In this document: piece after piece, positions 1 through 10,311 of the stretch
How the letters are laid out: each line of letters begins with the position of its first letter
Position numbering within the stretch: position 1 is the first letter of the stretch
DNA from: Imperialibacter sp963977595
Lineage (GTDB): Bacteria > Bacteroidota > Bacteroidia > Cytophagales > Cyclobacteriaceae
Direction of reading: 5' to 3'
Assembly: GCF_048007035.1 (NCBI RefSeq)
Contig: NZ_CP180355.1
Span: forward strand, 2,108,001 to 2,172,000
DNA: 64,000 nucleotides
The notes under the pieces: model-generated
Seen by the model: the letters and a program-made list of their open reading frames with translations, nothing else
Databases searched by the model: none
What the model was told of the DNA's origin: nothing
Program-made: the position numbers and the translations under genes

Positions 1-2356
1 TCCGGTCGAAAGGCTGCTCGGTATCCCAGTACATGATCACCTGGCTTTTTTGGTCAACGCCTTTTTTGATTATTTTCTCCAAAGGTGCCTTTGGGGGGCG
101 AGGACTAACGTCCTTCCATTCATCTTTTCTTCCGGAAGCCGGCAGACTGGCAATGTACTGCTCCAGCATGGGCTTGATCTCATCTACTTTGAATGCTCCC
201 ACAAAGAAGAAAGTGAAGTCGCTCACATCACTGAACCTGTCCTGATAAAAGGCGAACGCTTTATCTAAGTCGATCTGATCCAAGTCAGCTTCTGTTGGAA
301 AACCTCCACCCCTGATGCTGTTGTTTGAAAGTGTTCGCTGCACCTGATCCACAAAGTAGTACTGTGGATTGGCCATCACATTGGACAAAATGGACTTATT
401 CTTTGTGATGAATGACTGGAACGCTTTTTCGTCCTTTCTTGGAGTCGTGAAATACATATTCGTTAACTGAAAGAACGTTTCCATGTCGGCAGGTGTGGTA
501 CTTCCCTGCACACCTTCACTTAACTCCCTGATAAATGGCGTGACGCCGAGGCTTTTACCAGCCAAAACTTTCTGCAGGGTGGTGATGTCATAGTCGGCAA
601 TACCGCCCTGATCCACCAAAGAGGCCGCATTAGAAGCAGACTGGTAGTCGGCATCGGAAGCAAGGCTGTGTCCCCCCGGACTCCAGGTAGTCATCACTAT
701 TTCGTCGTTCTTGAAGTCGGTCGGCTTCAAAAACACCTTTACTCCATTCGAAAGATCGAGCTCGGTAACACCCAGCGCCTCGTTCTTTTTCTCTGACACA
801 ATGCTGCCTGGCTTGGGCAAGGTGGTCATGAGGCTCTCACCAAAATCTTCGTCCTCGTAAGGATCAACTTTTAATATCCTGATCCTGTTGAGCACGCCTT
901 TCACTTCGTCCTCAGTTGGTAGCACCACACCCTCCTTGTCAGGTGCGGTGATCACCACCACCCTGTTATCCTTTGTGATCCATTTTTCGATCAGCGCATT
1001 TACCTCATCAAGACCTATCCCTTCAACATACACTTTTGCGAAGTTGTATTCCCACTCAATGCCTGGTATTGGCTCCTTTTCGAGGAAGTTGTTAACATAT
1101 TCATCTACATAGTTCTCCGACTCCGACTTGTCTCTTTCGTTATAGGCTACTTCGTATGATTTCAGCAAGTCGAGCTTGTAGCGTTTTAACTCACCTGAAG
1201 TGAACCCATGCCGACGAACCCGCTCCAACTCGGTAATCATGGCCTGCAGCCCGCCCTTTATGTCTTTTTCATTTGCCACCGCAAAGGCCTGAAACGCATC
1301 TTTCGTTCTTGCCCAGGTGCCACCATGGCTGGTACTTGCGTATACAAATGGCGGCTCAGCTTCTCTCGTTAGCTCCTGTAGCCGCTTATTCAACATGCCT
1401 GTGAAAGCTCTTTCCACAAGAAAATCTCTGTAGTCGCTGGCTTTTGTTTCCTCTTCAGGGTCGGTTTTGAAATACAGACGCACCTGAGCAAAAGTAGCTT
1501 CTTTGTCAGCCAGCACCGAAACATAGGTGTCGGAATGGTCTGGCACCTTGAACTCTTCCCTTTTCTTTGGGCCTTTAGCCGCAGGTATCCTTCCAAAGTA
1601 CTTTTGAATCTTGGCTTCCATCACTGCCACATCAATATCGCCTACTGCTACCACAGCCATCAGGTCAGGACGGTACCAGTCTTTGTAAAACCGCTTGATC
1701 GCTTCATGCGGGAAGGTCTCCAGGTTTTCTTTGGTGCCTATTGGAAGGCGTTCCGCATACCTCGAGTCCTTATAAATCACCGGCAGGTATTTGTCGAGCA
1801 TGCGGCGCTCACCACTTTGACCAAGCCTCCACTCTTCAATCACCACCCCCCTCTCTTTGTCTATTTCCTCTCCTTCAAAAGTGAGATTGTGTGCCCAGTC
1901 TTCCAGAATCTGAAGTCCCTGGTTGACAATTTTTTCATCGTCTGTGGGTATCGGCAGGATATAGACCGTTTCGTCAAAGCTGGTATAAGCGTTGAGGTCT
2001 GCACCGAACTGCACACCTATAGATTGCAGGTAATTGACGATTTCGTTTTTCTTGAAATTCTTTGTGCCATTGAAGGCCATGTGCTCCGTGAAGTGCGCAA
2101 GGCCGAGTTGGCTTGGATCCTCCAGAATCGACCCGGCATTTACTACCAACCGCAACTCCACCCGGTCTTCGGGACGGTCGTTGTGTCGGATATAGTATTT
2201 CATTCCATTTTTCAGCGTGCCGATCTTGACATTTTTATCGACTGGGATCTGTGAATTTAAGTCAACAGTTTGGCTTTGGGCCAAAAGTGAGGGCAGAAGC
2301 CCTAAAAGCAAGAAAAAGATAGCTTTTATAGCTCTGTTTTTGAAAGATGTTTCCAT
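1..2356 (-). CDS. M16 family zinc metallopeptidase, C-terminus cut off by window edge
   Basis: Secreted or periplasmic insulinase-type (M16) peptidase. About 785 residues are visible; the C-terminal part lies left of base 1. The start ATG (2356-2354) is followed by a lysine/arginine-containing N-region and a hydrophobic run ending LLPSLLAQ, a signal peptide. The inverted zinc motif HFTEH lies near residue 87, in the usual context LGLAHFTEHMAFNG, so the first M16 domain is catalytic. An inactive partner domain follows, as is usual for pitrilysin-like single-chain forms. It is separated from the upstream DUF697 gene by about 90 bp. The substrate cannot be told; the family degrades peptides. The family call is firm. 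Confidence 0.93.
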   Translation of the reverse strand, partial: METSFKNRAIKAIFFLLLGLLPSLLAQSQTVDLNSQIPVDKNVKIGTLKNGMKYYIRHNDRPEDRVELRLVVNAGSILEDPSQLGLAHFTEHMAFNGTKNFKKNEIVNYLQSIGVQFGADLNAYTSFDETVYILPIPTDDEKIVNQGLQILEDWAHNLTFEGEEIDKERGVVIEEWRLGQSGERRMLDKYLPVIYKDSRYAERLPIGTKENLETFPHEAIKRFYKDWYRPDLMAVVAVGDIDVAVMEAKIQKYFGRIPAAKGPKKREEFKVPDHSDTYVSVLADKEATFAQVRLYFKTDPEEETKASDYRDFLVERAFTGMLNKRLQELTREAEPPFVYASTSHGGTWARTKDAFQAFAVANEKDIKGGLQAMITELERVRRHGFTSGELKRYKLDLLKSYEVAYNERDKSESENYVDEYVNNFLEKEPIPGIEWEYNFAKVYVEGIGLDEVNALIEKWITKDNRVVVITAPDKEGVVLPTEDEVKGVLNRIRILKVDPYEDEDFGESLMTTLPKPGSIVSEKKNEALGVTELDLSNGVKVFLKPTDFKNDEIVMTTWSPGGHSLASDADYQSASNAASLVDQGGIADYDITTLQKVLAGKSLGVTPFIRELSEGVQGSTTPADMETFFQLTNMYFTTPRKDEKAFQSFITKNKSILSNVMANPQYYFVDQVQRTLSNNSIRGGGFPTEADLDQIDLDKAFAFYQDRFSDVSDFTFFFVGAFKVDEIKPMLEQYIASLPASGRKDEWKDVSPRPPKAPLEKIIKKGVDQKSQVIMYWDTEQPFDR

Positions 2357-2448
2357 GGATTAAGTTCCAGGTTTGTTGAATAGGTTGAATTAACTGAAAA
2401 TAGGTCTTCAAAATACATCGAAGCAAAATGCCGTCCAAAGCATGCTCG

Positions 2449-3489
2449 CTATTTCTGTTGGTCTACTTCTTCGCTTTCTGATTTTCTCTTTCCGAAAGGA
2501 TTGACTTTTCGGGCAGCGGATGAAACTCCTTCTGTGATTTTGGTGCCTGCTTTCACTATGGCCTGGCCACCCGATTTGATGGATTGAAATCCAGCGTTTT
2601 TGGCCGCTTTCAGTATCCCTCCCACAACTTTTGTTGATCCCTGGGTCACAATCTGGCTCAACATTTTTCCGGCTCCAAGGGTAGCATTTTTCCTGGCCTT
2701 TTTGCTATCCCAGGTGGTTACACAGCTGCAGTATTGCCGGGCAATGATGCCCACTCGTAAGGTAAGAAAGGCATTTGTGGAGCCTTCAAAAAGTGAATCC
2801 ATCACCAGCGTTGCTGTGGGGCCCACCACTGGAATAGAAGAGAATGAGGTGCTTTTAGTTACACCCGACAGCAGCGACTCGAGCTGTAGACTGATGTCGA
2901 GGTCTTCAATTTCGGATACGAGAAAAGTGGTGGCACCAATATTAGCATAAAGATGAGCGAGATCTCTAAGGCCTGGTCGCTGGTGGTACAAATGGCAAAT
3001 TTTCCACACCATGCGTGAGTGAGTAAAAAGGATGGTGAAGGCATCAAGCCGTCCGTTTTGAGAGATGGATGTAGTAAGGAATACTGACAGCGCCGTTTGT
3101 TTGATAATCTTGTCTGCCTCCTCATTGAGTCGGGTTAGCGAAGCCTCCAATTGATCCTCAGAGGCGGGAACGAGACCTTCGGCGATCAACAGCTTATTTT
3201 TTCTAATCCGTTGAAATACTCTCCTTTTATGTTTGGGGACTTGGTCTTCCTCTTTAGGAGGTGTGAGGGTTTGCGGCAACCGCAAAAAGAGAAAAACAGG
3301 CACCAGCAGAATGCCTGCGGAAATGGCTATCAGGGCAACAAGTACCACCCTTCCGAAAGTTTCGTTTACACCAAGCGCCAGGTGATAAATCTGATAGACC
3401 TGATTGACCAGAAAAAGGACTGTGAGGAAAACGATAATGGCAGAAAGCCAGACCGCAATAAGTTTGACCTCTTTTGAAAAGCTCGACAT
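2449..3489 (-). CDS. DUF697 (YcjF-like) membrane protein
   Basis: 346-residue protein with two N-terminal membrane helices (about residues 8-30 and 45-68), a basic linker, then a DUF697-like core (about 115-280) with the stretch LSVFLTTSISQNGRLDAF and glycine/alanine-rich amphipathic segments. The C-terminus is Lys/Ser/Glu-rich and probably cytoplasmic. DUF697 proteins often accompany small GTPases, but no GTPase is adjacent here. The gene lies downstream of lspA on the same strand with a gap of about 200 bp. The function is unknown; the family assignment is by sequence resemblance only. Confidence 0.72.
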   Translation of the reverse strand: MSSFSKEVKLIAVWLSAIIVFLTVLFLVNQVYQIYHLALGVNETFGRVVLVALIAISAGILLVPVFLFLRLPQTLTPPKEEDQVPKHKRRVFQRIRKNKLLIAEGLVPASEDQLEASLTRLNEEADKIIKQTALSVFLTTSISQNGRLDAFTILFTHSRMVWKICHLYHQRPGLRDLAHLYANIGATTFLVSEIEDLDISLQLESLLSGVTKSTSFSSIPVVGPTATLVMDSLFEGSTNAFLTLRVGIIARQYCSCVTTWDSKKARKNATLGAGKMLSQIVTQGSTKVVGGILKAAKNAGFQSIKSGGQAIVKAGTKITEGVSSAARKVNPFGKRKSESEEVDQQK

Positions 3490-3688
3490 ACCTGTATTAA
3501 CGTTACGTTGGTTTGACAGGTTGGGGAAGACTGAAGTTACATGTTTTGTCGACTATTTGCGAACTACTTGCAGAAGCACGAGTTAAAGTCGTGCACTGGC
3601 AACTTAAATTGAAACATCACTCCAAAGAAATGATTTCAAAGTCTTCTTTACGTCTTAGAAGCCTTTGCGTGAGACCATCCCCTGCAGC

Positions 3689-4366
3689 TTACCCTACCGA
3701 CTGGGCATTTCTTGTTTCGTCGTCATCAGAAGGAACCTGCCCCACAATGGAAGTTTGAGAGTCCTCGGTAGCATCATGCTCTTCGTGCTCGGCTTCTTTG
3801 AAAAATGACTTTTGGAATATGATAATAATCGCCACACCAACGAAAATTGAGGCGTCTGCGACATTGAAAACGGGCCACAACGCTGTGTAGTCTCCACCAA
3901 ACAAAGGCACCCACTCGGGGATTCTGCCTTCCCAGATGTCGATGTAAAACATGTCAACTACCTGGCCGTGAAACCATGGATTCGGTGCGTCGTAAGGAGC
4001 GTTGTTAAGAAAAACTCCGTAGAAAACACTGTCGATCAGGTTACCAATGGCTCCCCCAAGTATAAGCGCACCGCACCATAGAAGGCCGCTGTGTACTTCT
4101 TTTTTTGCCAGCCTATAGAGATAAACAGCAATCACGACCATGGCTATGAGCCTGACAACAGTAAGAATAAGTTTGCCGTTTTCGCTGCCCAGCTGCATGC
4201 CGAAGGCCATGCCAGGGTTGGTGAGATAGTGAAGCTTAAATACGTCGCCAAGGAGGTAAATCTGCCCGGCCACGCCCATTTCCATATTGAAGTGTACTGC
4301 CAACTTAACTACCTGATCCAAAATGATCATTGCAATGGCCAGTAGGTAATATTTAAAATACTTCAC
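3689..4366 (-). CDS. lspA: Lipoprotein signal peptidase (signal peptidase II)
   Basis: Membrane aspartyl protease that cleaves prolipoprotein signal peptides before the lipidated cysteine, an activity needed for the many lipoproteins in this window. Four membrane helices are visible. The catalytic aspartates sit in the motifs GNLIDSVFYG (about residue 112) and FNVADASIFVG (about residue 170). The 225-residue chain is long for the family because of an acidic tail after the last helix, as in many Bacteroidota. The start is GTG (4366-4364) with AAGGA four bases upstream; there is no in-frame ATG that would keep helix 1. It follows ileS, the classic ileS-lspA order. Confidence 0.96.
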   Translation of the reverse strand: MKYFKYYLLAIAMIILDQVVKLAVHFNMEMGVAGQIYLLGDVFKLHYLTNPGMAFGMQLGSENGKLILTVVRLIAMVVIAVYLYRLAKKEVHSGLLWCGALILGGAIGNLIDSVFYGVFLNNAPYDAPNPWFHGQVVDMFYIDIWEGRIPEWVPLFGGDYTALWPVFNVADASIFVGVAIIIIFQKSFFKEAEHEEHDATEDSQTSIVGQVPSDDDETRNAQSVG

Positions 4367-4415
4367 TTTGTCCTTAGTTTACAATGTTTGGTGTTGGCTT
4401 CGACGATTGATCTCT

Positions 4416-7400
4416 TTAAACGGTGACTTTGACTTCGAGGTTAAACTCATCCATATCCAAAACAACAGCGTCAGTCAGATCTCCCACCATTTCAAGCGAA
4501 AGGGCCTGGGTTTCACTACAAATATAGTCTTTGAAACTAATCAAAGCCTCATTTACCATTTTTTCACTTTCTTTAACCGACAACCTGATTTTGTCCTGTA
4601 CGTCAAGCCCCATGTCTTTCCTCAGGTTTTGTACCCTGTTCACAAGATCACGAGCGATCCCTTCCCTCTTCAGGTCATCGGTAATGGTGATGTCGAGGGC
4701 GACAGTCAGGCCATTTTCACTGGCAACCAACCAGCCAGGGATGTCCTCTGAAGAAATCTCAAAATCTTCCGGCGTAAGCTCAATGTCGCCTTTGGCTGTT
4801 TTCAGCAAGAATTTGCCAGTACCCTCCAGGCTGACGATATCTTCCTGTGTCATTTCCTTTACAGCAGCGGCTATATCTTTCATAATCGGGCCATGCTGCT
4901 GACCCAGCTTACGGAAATTCGGCTTGATGCTTTTCACCAGGATTCCAGAAGTATCGTCTATATACTCTATCGCCTTCACATTTACTTCTGACAAAATAAG
5001 ATCTTCCACGGCTTCGATATAATGCCTGGTAGAAGCATTCAGCACAGGAATAAGAATTCTTGACAGTGGCTGCCGTACCTTGATCATCTGCTTTTTACGA
5101 AGCGAGTGAATCAAAGACGATACCTCCTGAGCCAACGCCATCTTCGTTTCCAATTCTTTGTCAATGGCCGACTCGTCGGCCTTAGGGAACGCTGCCAGGT
5201 GCACTGACTCTTCCGTTTCCCTTCCTGACACCTTATTAAGGTCAGCAAAAACACGCTCCATATAAAAAGGAGCAATCGGCGCTGCCAGGCGAGCTACTGT
5301 CTCCAGGCAGTCGTACAACGTTTGGTAAGCCGCTTTCTTGTCTTCGTTGTACTCACCTTTCCAGAAACGCTTCCTGTTCAGGCGCACATACCAGTTGGAC
5401 ATATCGTCCACAACAAAATTCTGAATCAACCGGCCAGCCTTCGTTGGCTCGTAGTCATCATAAGCTTCTGCCACCTGCTTTTTCACCGTATTCAGGCGAG
5501 AGGTAATCCACCGGTCGCTCTCTGTCCTCTTATTCAAAGGAACGGCAGCCTCACTGTAGTTAAAACCATCCAGATTGGCGTAGAGGGCAAAGAAATTGTA
5601 GGTATTGTACAAGGTTCCAAAGAAACGACGCTGTACTTCTACTATTCCATCGATATCGAACTTGAGGTTGTCCCACGGATTTGCGTTGGTGATCATGTAC
5701 CAGCGGGTGGGATCGGCACCGTACTTCTCCAATGTAAGGAAAGGGTCGGCAGCATTGCCCAGGCGCTTCGACATTTTATTGCCGTTTTTGTCCAGCACAA
5801 GGCCGTTGGCAATCACATTTTTGAAGGCTACACTGTCGAACAGCATACCTGCTATTGCATGGAGTGTAAAGAACCAGCCACGGGTTTGATCCACACCTTC
5901 TGCGATATAGTCCGCAGGATAGTTGGCTTCAAATACTTCCTTGTTTTCAAATGGGTAGTGCCACTGCGCATAGGGCATAGCGCCTGAGTCAAACCAAACG
6001 TCGATCAGGTCAGTCTCCCGACGCATGGGACGACCACTGTCGCTTACCAAAACCACATCATCCACGAAAGGCCTGTGCAGATCCATATCGTCGGCAACGG
6101 GTGCCTTCATCAGGCCAGCTTTTACGGCCTTTTCCGATTCTGCTTTGAGCTCAGCAAATGAGCCGATGCATTTCATTTCCGACCTGTCGTCTGTTGCCCA
6201 AATAGGCAAAGGCGTGCCCCAGAAGCGGCTGCGGCTCAGGTTCCAGTCCACCAGGTTCTCCAGCCAATTGCCAAAGCGGCCTGTTCCTGTCGACTGCGGC
6301 TTCCAGTTGATGGTGTTGTTCAGCGCCACGAGCTTGTCTTTATAAGCCGTGGTTTTGATGAACCAGGAATCCATAGGATAGTAAAGCACCGGCTTGTCCG
6401 TTCTCCAGCAATGCGGATAGGTGTGCTCGTACTTTTCTACCTTAAAGGCTTTGTTTTCCTGCTTGAGGATGATAGAAATGATGACGTCGGTCGATTTGAA
6501 ATTCGGGTCGCTTTCGTCCTCTTCTTTATAGTTCTTTACATAAAATCCGTCTTCGTCATACTCCTTGTGTGCGGTGATGTCCCACTCCTTCATCTTGGCT
6601 TTCAGGTAGGCACCTACCTCATCAACAAACTTTCCTTTCTTGTCAACGATAGGCACTTCAAAGCCACCCTCATCTTTCACAAAGACTCCGGGCAGGTTGT
6701 TCTGCACCGAAGTTCGAAAGTCATCCGCACCAAAGGTCTTGGAGATATGCACGATGCCTGTGCCGTCTTCGGTCGTCACAAAGTCGCCAATCACCACGGT
6801 GAAAGCAGGTTTTTCCAGCTTCACCACAGGAACGAGCTGCTCATAGGCCATGCCGGCCAGTTCTTTGCCTTTGTACTCCTGCACCACTTTAAAAGGAATC
6901 AACTTGTCACCCGGCTTATAGTCCTCAAGCTTTAGGTCGGCGGCCTTCTGATTGAAGTAAGCGCTGACTCTATCTTTTGCCAGGATCACATTTACCGGCG
7001 CAAAAGTATACTGATTGAAAGTGGCCACCTTCACGTAGGCGATCTCCTTACCCACAGCCAAACCGTTGTTGGCTGGCAAAGTCCACGGGGTGGTGGTCCA
7101 GGCCAGGAAGTAGTCATTTTCCGTTCCCTCTATTTTAAACTGCGCCGCTATCGTGGTGTCCTTCACCATTTTGTAGGTGCCGGGCTGGTTCAGCTCGTGA
7201 GAGCTTAGACCGGTGCCTGCTGCCGGGGAATACGGCTGTATGGTGTAGCCTTTGTAAAGAAGGCCCTTGTCGTAAAACTTCTGCAATAAATTCCAGACAG
7301 ACTCAATATAGTCTTTCTCGAAGGTGATGTAAGGGTTGTCCAAATCGACCCAGTAGCCCATTTTCTCAGTGAGGTCGTCCCACTGCCCTTTGAACTTCAT

Positions 7401-7784
7401 CACCGCCTCACGGCACTTCTGGTTGTACTCCTCAACTGATATTTTCTTGCCGATATCATCTTTGGTGACGCCCAGCTCTTTTTCTACCTGAAGTTCAACA
7501 GGCAGACCATGGGTATCCCAACCGCCTTTTCTTTTTACCTGAAAGCCTTGCTGCGTTTTGTAACGACAAAAAATATCCTTCACCGTCCTCGCCATCACGT
7601 GGTGAATACCTGGTGTGCCATTGGCCGACGGGGGACCTTCGTAGAAAGTAAAAGTCGGGCGGCCCTCTCTTGAGCTTACAGATTTCTCAAATATTTTCTT
7701 CTGCTTCCAGTCTTCCAGCACTTCGGAAGCTACCTTGGCCAAGTCTATAGATTTATACTCTCTGTATTTCACAGCTTTCGTCAT
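4416..7784 (-). CDS. ileS: Isoleucyl-tRNA synthetase
   Basis: Class Ia aminoacyl-tRNA synthetase of 1122 residues that charges tRNA-Ile. The HIGH-type signature appears as NGTPGIHH near residue 59 and the KMSKR loop near residue 670. Between them lies the CP1 editing domain, followed by the anticodon-binding helical domain and a long C-terminal domain of the larger, eukaryote-like IleRS type. The ATG at 7784 is preferred over a TTG seven codons upstream because an AGGAGA ribosome-binding site lies directly before it. It follows the RND-type exporter by about 30 bp and precedes lspA, so a shared transcript is likely. Confidence 0.97.
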   Translation of the reverse strand: MTKAVKYREYKSIDLAKVASEVLEDWKQKKIFEKSVSSREGRPTFTFYEGPPSANGTPGIHHVMARTVKDIFCRYKTQQGFQVKRKGGWDTHGLPVELQVEKELGVTKDDIGKKISVEEYNQKCREAVMKFKGQWDDLTEKMGYWVDLDNPYITFEKDYIESVWNLLQKFYDKGLLYKGYTIQPYSPAAGTGLSSHELNQPGTYKMVKDTTIAAQFKIEGTENDYFLAWTTTPWTLPANNGLAVGKEIAYVKVATFNQYTFAPVNVILAKDRVSAYFNQKAADLKLEDYKPGDKLIPFKVVQEYKGKELAGMAYEQLVPVVKLEKPAFTVVIGDFVTTEDGTGIVHISKTFGADDFRTSVQNNLPGVFVKDEGGFEVPIVDKKGKFVDEVGAYLKAKMKEWDITAHKEYDEDGFYVKNYKEEDESDPNFKSTDVIISIILKQENKAFKVEKYEHTYPHCWRTDKPVLYYPMDSWFIKTTAYKDKLVALNNTINWKPQSTGTGRFGNWLENLVDWNLSRSRFWGTPLPIWATDDRSEMKCIGSFAELKAESEKAVKAGLMKAPVADDMDLHRPFVDDVVLVSDSGRPMRRETDLIDVWFDSGAMPYAQWHYPFENKEVFEANYPADYIAEGVDQTRGWFFTLHAIAGMLFDSVAFKNVIANGLVLDKNGNKMSKRLGNAADPFLTLEKYGADPTRWYMITNANPWDNLKFDIDGIVEVQRRFFGTLYNTYNFFALYANLDGFNYSEAAVPLNKRTESDRWITSRLNTVKKQVAEAYDDYEPTKAGRLIQNFVVDDMSNWYVRLNRKRFWKGEYNEDKKAAYQTLYDCLETVARLAAPIAPFYMERVFADLNKVSGRETEESVHLAAFPKADESAIDKELETKMALAQEVSSLIHSLRKKQMIKVRQPLSRILIPVLNASTRHYIEAVEDLILSEVNVKAIEYIDDTSGILVKSIKPNFRKLGQQHGPIMKDIAAAVKEMTQEDIVSLEGTGKFLLKTAKGDIELTPEDFEISSEDIPGWLVASENGLTVALDITITDDLKREGIARDLVNRVQNLRKDMGLDVQDKIRLSVKESEKMVNEALISFKDYICSETQALSLEMVGDLTDAVVLDMDEFNLEVKVTV

Positions 7785-7815
7785 GATCTTCTCCTGAAAA
7801 TTCAATCTTTAAGTA

Positions 7816-10239
7816 CTACGATTGTGTTTCTTTGCTATTGAGCTCTTCCAGCTTAATTCGGTCAATGTCAATTTCTTCGTCGTCATTTTCCGTGTAAAAA
7901 TCGCTATAGCTATCAATAAGCAAATGCTCGTTTTTGTTCCTCTTGCCGCTATCGAATCGCAGCAGTAAAGACGGCAGCAAGATGGTGTTAGTAAACATGG
8001 CAAAGAACAAAGTGGTAGAGGTAAGCGTTCCGAGCGCCACTGTTCCGCCGAATTCTGAAAAGGCAAATATTACGAAGCCAAAGAAAAGAATGATCGAAGT
8101 ATAGATCATGCTCGACCCCACTTCTTTAATGCTTTTGCTCACAGCCACTGGCACAAAGAAATTGTTAGCAAACAATTCCAGCCTGTACTTGGCCAGGAAG
8201 TGGATGGAGTTATCAACCGATATCCCGAAAGCAATACTAAAAATAAGGGCGGTGCTTGGCTTTAGCGGTATTCCAAAATAACCCATGATTCCCGCCGTAA
8301 TGATCAACGGAATAAAGTTGGGTATCAGGGAAACAATGATCATCCGCAGGTTTCTGAAAAGCAGCCCCATCACAATGGCGATGACGAAAAAGGCCAGTAC
8401 CATGCTACTGATAAGGTTTTGTATCAGGAATTTATTGCCCTTTATAAAAAGCAATGTAGTACCTGTGATGGTGGCCGACATTTTTGTTCCTTCAAAAAGA
8501 TCGGTAATCTTCGGCTCTATTACCTGAGTGACCAGGCTGTCCATTTTATCCGATCCCACATCGGCAATGCGCACTGACACACGGACTATCTGACCGGTTG
8601 AGTCTATAAAGTTACTTGCCAGGCCTGAACTCATTCCGGCCTCACCCTGAAGATAGCGAAGGACAAATGCCTGATCCCGGCTGGTTGGCAGCGAGTAAAA
8701 CGCTGGGTTTTCATTGTAAAAAGCCTGCCTGGCAGCCTTCACAAAACTTACGATGGAAACCGGCTGAGAGATGTAAGGTATGCTATCAAGGAAATTGACC
8801 AGCTGATCAATTTTCCTGAGGTTATTCAGGTTGAGTACTCCCTTTTTGTTGCCCGTGTCAATCAAGAGCTCCAGTGGCATTACACCACTAAAATTCTCCT
8901 CGAAAAAAGCCAGGTCATACCTAACGGGGCTATCGTCCGGCAGGTCATCGATCATATGCGAAACTGCTCTGATACGAGTCATTCCAAATATCGACACCCC
9001 TACCAATACTATTGAAAACAAAAACACTTTGTATTTGTGCCTGTGCACCAGAAGATCTATCCCATATAGCAGCTTAGCCAGCGGCTTCATGTCCAGGTGC
9101 TTCAGGTGGCGTTTTTTAGGTGGCGGCAAATAAGAGAAGACCGTCGGGATGAATACGATGCTCACGATGAAAGTGGACATGATATTGATGCCGGCAATAG
9201 TTCCAAATTCACGAAGCACCACAATGTCGACAATAAGAAGCACGAGAAACCCAATGGCCGTGGTGAAATTGGTCATCAACGTCACAATACCAATCCGCCT
9301 GATCATGTTCGACAGGGCCATCATTTTGTCGCCATGCAGGGCATATTCCTGATGGTATTTGTTGAGCAAATACACGCAGTTGGGTATACCTATGACAACA
9401 ATAATCGGCGGAATGAGCCCCGTAAGCAGGGTGATTTTATAGCCGAAGAGAGACAGCGTTCCCATCACCCATACGATCATGGTGCCAATAAGAATGAGCG
9501 GGAAAAGCACAGCCTGGAATGACCGGAAGAAAAAGAAAAGGATGATGCCCGTAACAATGATAGAAAGCACCAGAAATAGCTGGAGCTCGGCTTTTACCTT
9601 GCTTGTGTTAATAAATCTGATGTAGGGCAAGCCGGCATAGTGCAGCTTGATGCCCGTTTCCTCTTCAAATAGCTGAGCCACCATCAGCACGTCGCCCACC
9701 ACACCATCACGGTTTTTTGTGCTCAGAATCTCCTTGTTGATGGACACCATGATAAGCGTGGCTCCATTGTCAGGATTGATTAGCTGACCACTATAAACTT
9801 TGATTTGGTTAGCCTCCCGCAACATAGAGTCGAGCGCTGGTTGCGTGTCAGGAATGCTCGTGAAAAACGGCTTCATTTCCAGCCGCTTTTTTTCATCGTT
9901 CTTTACAAGGTGCTGGAGGCTGGGAAGGGAAAGTACGTTTGTGATATTGTTGATGCGAGCCAGCTCGTCGGCCAGGTACCTGAACTTTTGAAAGTTCTCC
10001 ACCTTGTAGATGGCGCTATCTTTTACGCCAATAGCCAGCATGTTTCCATCTTCACCAAACAGCTTTTTGAATTCCTGAAAATAGACCATGTCGGGGTCTG
10101 TATCCGGAACTGTTTTGGCAAGATCGAACGACCACTCAACTTTCCGGGCCTGATAGCCAAAAAAGGCTGTAAGGATAACCAGAATGATAAGAAGGGGAAG
10201 CCTGAATTTCAGGATGATATGTGCTAACTGGGTCCACAT
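7816..10239 (-). CDS. RND/MMPL-family exporter
   Basis: About 807-residue inner-membrane transporter built as a duplicated half: one N-terminal helix, a large periplasmic loop, then a block of helices, repeated. The predicted twelve helices and motifs such as GIPNCVYLLNKYHQEY and the second-half GISVDNSIHFLAKYR match the RND-type predicted exporter branch, which includes hopanoid and lipid exporters. No membrane-fusion or outer-membrane partner is adjacent, so it may work alone. The C-terminal tail is acidic (DDEEIDIDRIKLEELN). The start is taken at ATG 10239; a GTG five codons earlier is also possible. The substrate is unknown. Confidence 0.88.
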   Translation of the reverse strand: MWTQLAHIILKFRLPLLIILVILTAFFGYQARKVEWSFDLAKTVPDTDPDMVYFQEFKKLFGEDGNMLAIGVKDSAIYKVENFQKFRYLADELARINNITNVLSLPSLQHLVKNDEKKRLEMKPFFTSIPDTQPALDSMLREANQIKVYSGQLINPDNGATLIMVSINKEILSTKNRDGVVGDVLMVAQLFEEETGIKLHYAGLPYIRFINTSKVKAELQLFLVLSIIVTGIILFFFFRSFQAVLFPLILIGTMIVWVMGTLSLFGYKITLLTGLIPPIIVVIGIPNCVYLLNKYHQEYALHGDKMMALSNMIRRIGIVTLMTNFTTAIGFLVLLIVDIVVLREFGTIAGINIMSTFIVSIVFIPTVFSYLPPPKKRHLKHLDMKPLAKLLYGIDLLVHRHKYKVFLFSIVLVGVSIFGMTRIRAVSHMIDDLPDDSPVRYDLAFFEENFSGVMPLELLIDTGNKKGVLNLNNLRKIDQLVNFLDSIPYISQPVSIVSFVKAARQAFYNENPAFYSLPTSRDQAFVLRYLQGEAGMSSGLASNFIDSTGQIVRVSVRIADVGSDKMDSLVTQVIEPKITDLFEGTKMSATITGTTLLFIKGNKFLIQNLISSMVLAFFVIAIVMGLLFRNLRMIIVSLIPNFIPLIITAGIMGYFGIPLKPSTALIFSIAFGISVDNSIHFLAKYRLELFANNFFVPVAVSKSIKEVGSSMIYTSIILFFGFVIFAFSEFGGTVALGTLTSTTLFFAMFTNTILLPSLLLRFDSGKRNKNEHLLIDSYSDFYTENDDEEIDIDRIKLEELNSKETQS

Positions 10240-10311
10240 TTCCAAACGGAGCACAAATGTAATGAAATAATCTTTCTAAGGTAGTTGAGGGTCATTATTC
10301 CTTTCCTATTT

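Noticed and set aside
1535..2254. 239-codon plus-strand open frame opposite the M16 peptidase
   Set aside because: Antisense to a zinc peptidase with an intact HxxEH motif; composition is that of a shadow frame.
7816..8066. Short 85-codon frame at the end of the RND-type exporter gene
   Set aside because: Lies inside the exporter coding region in another frame; no supporting features.
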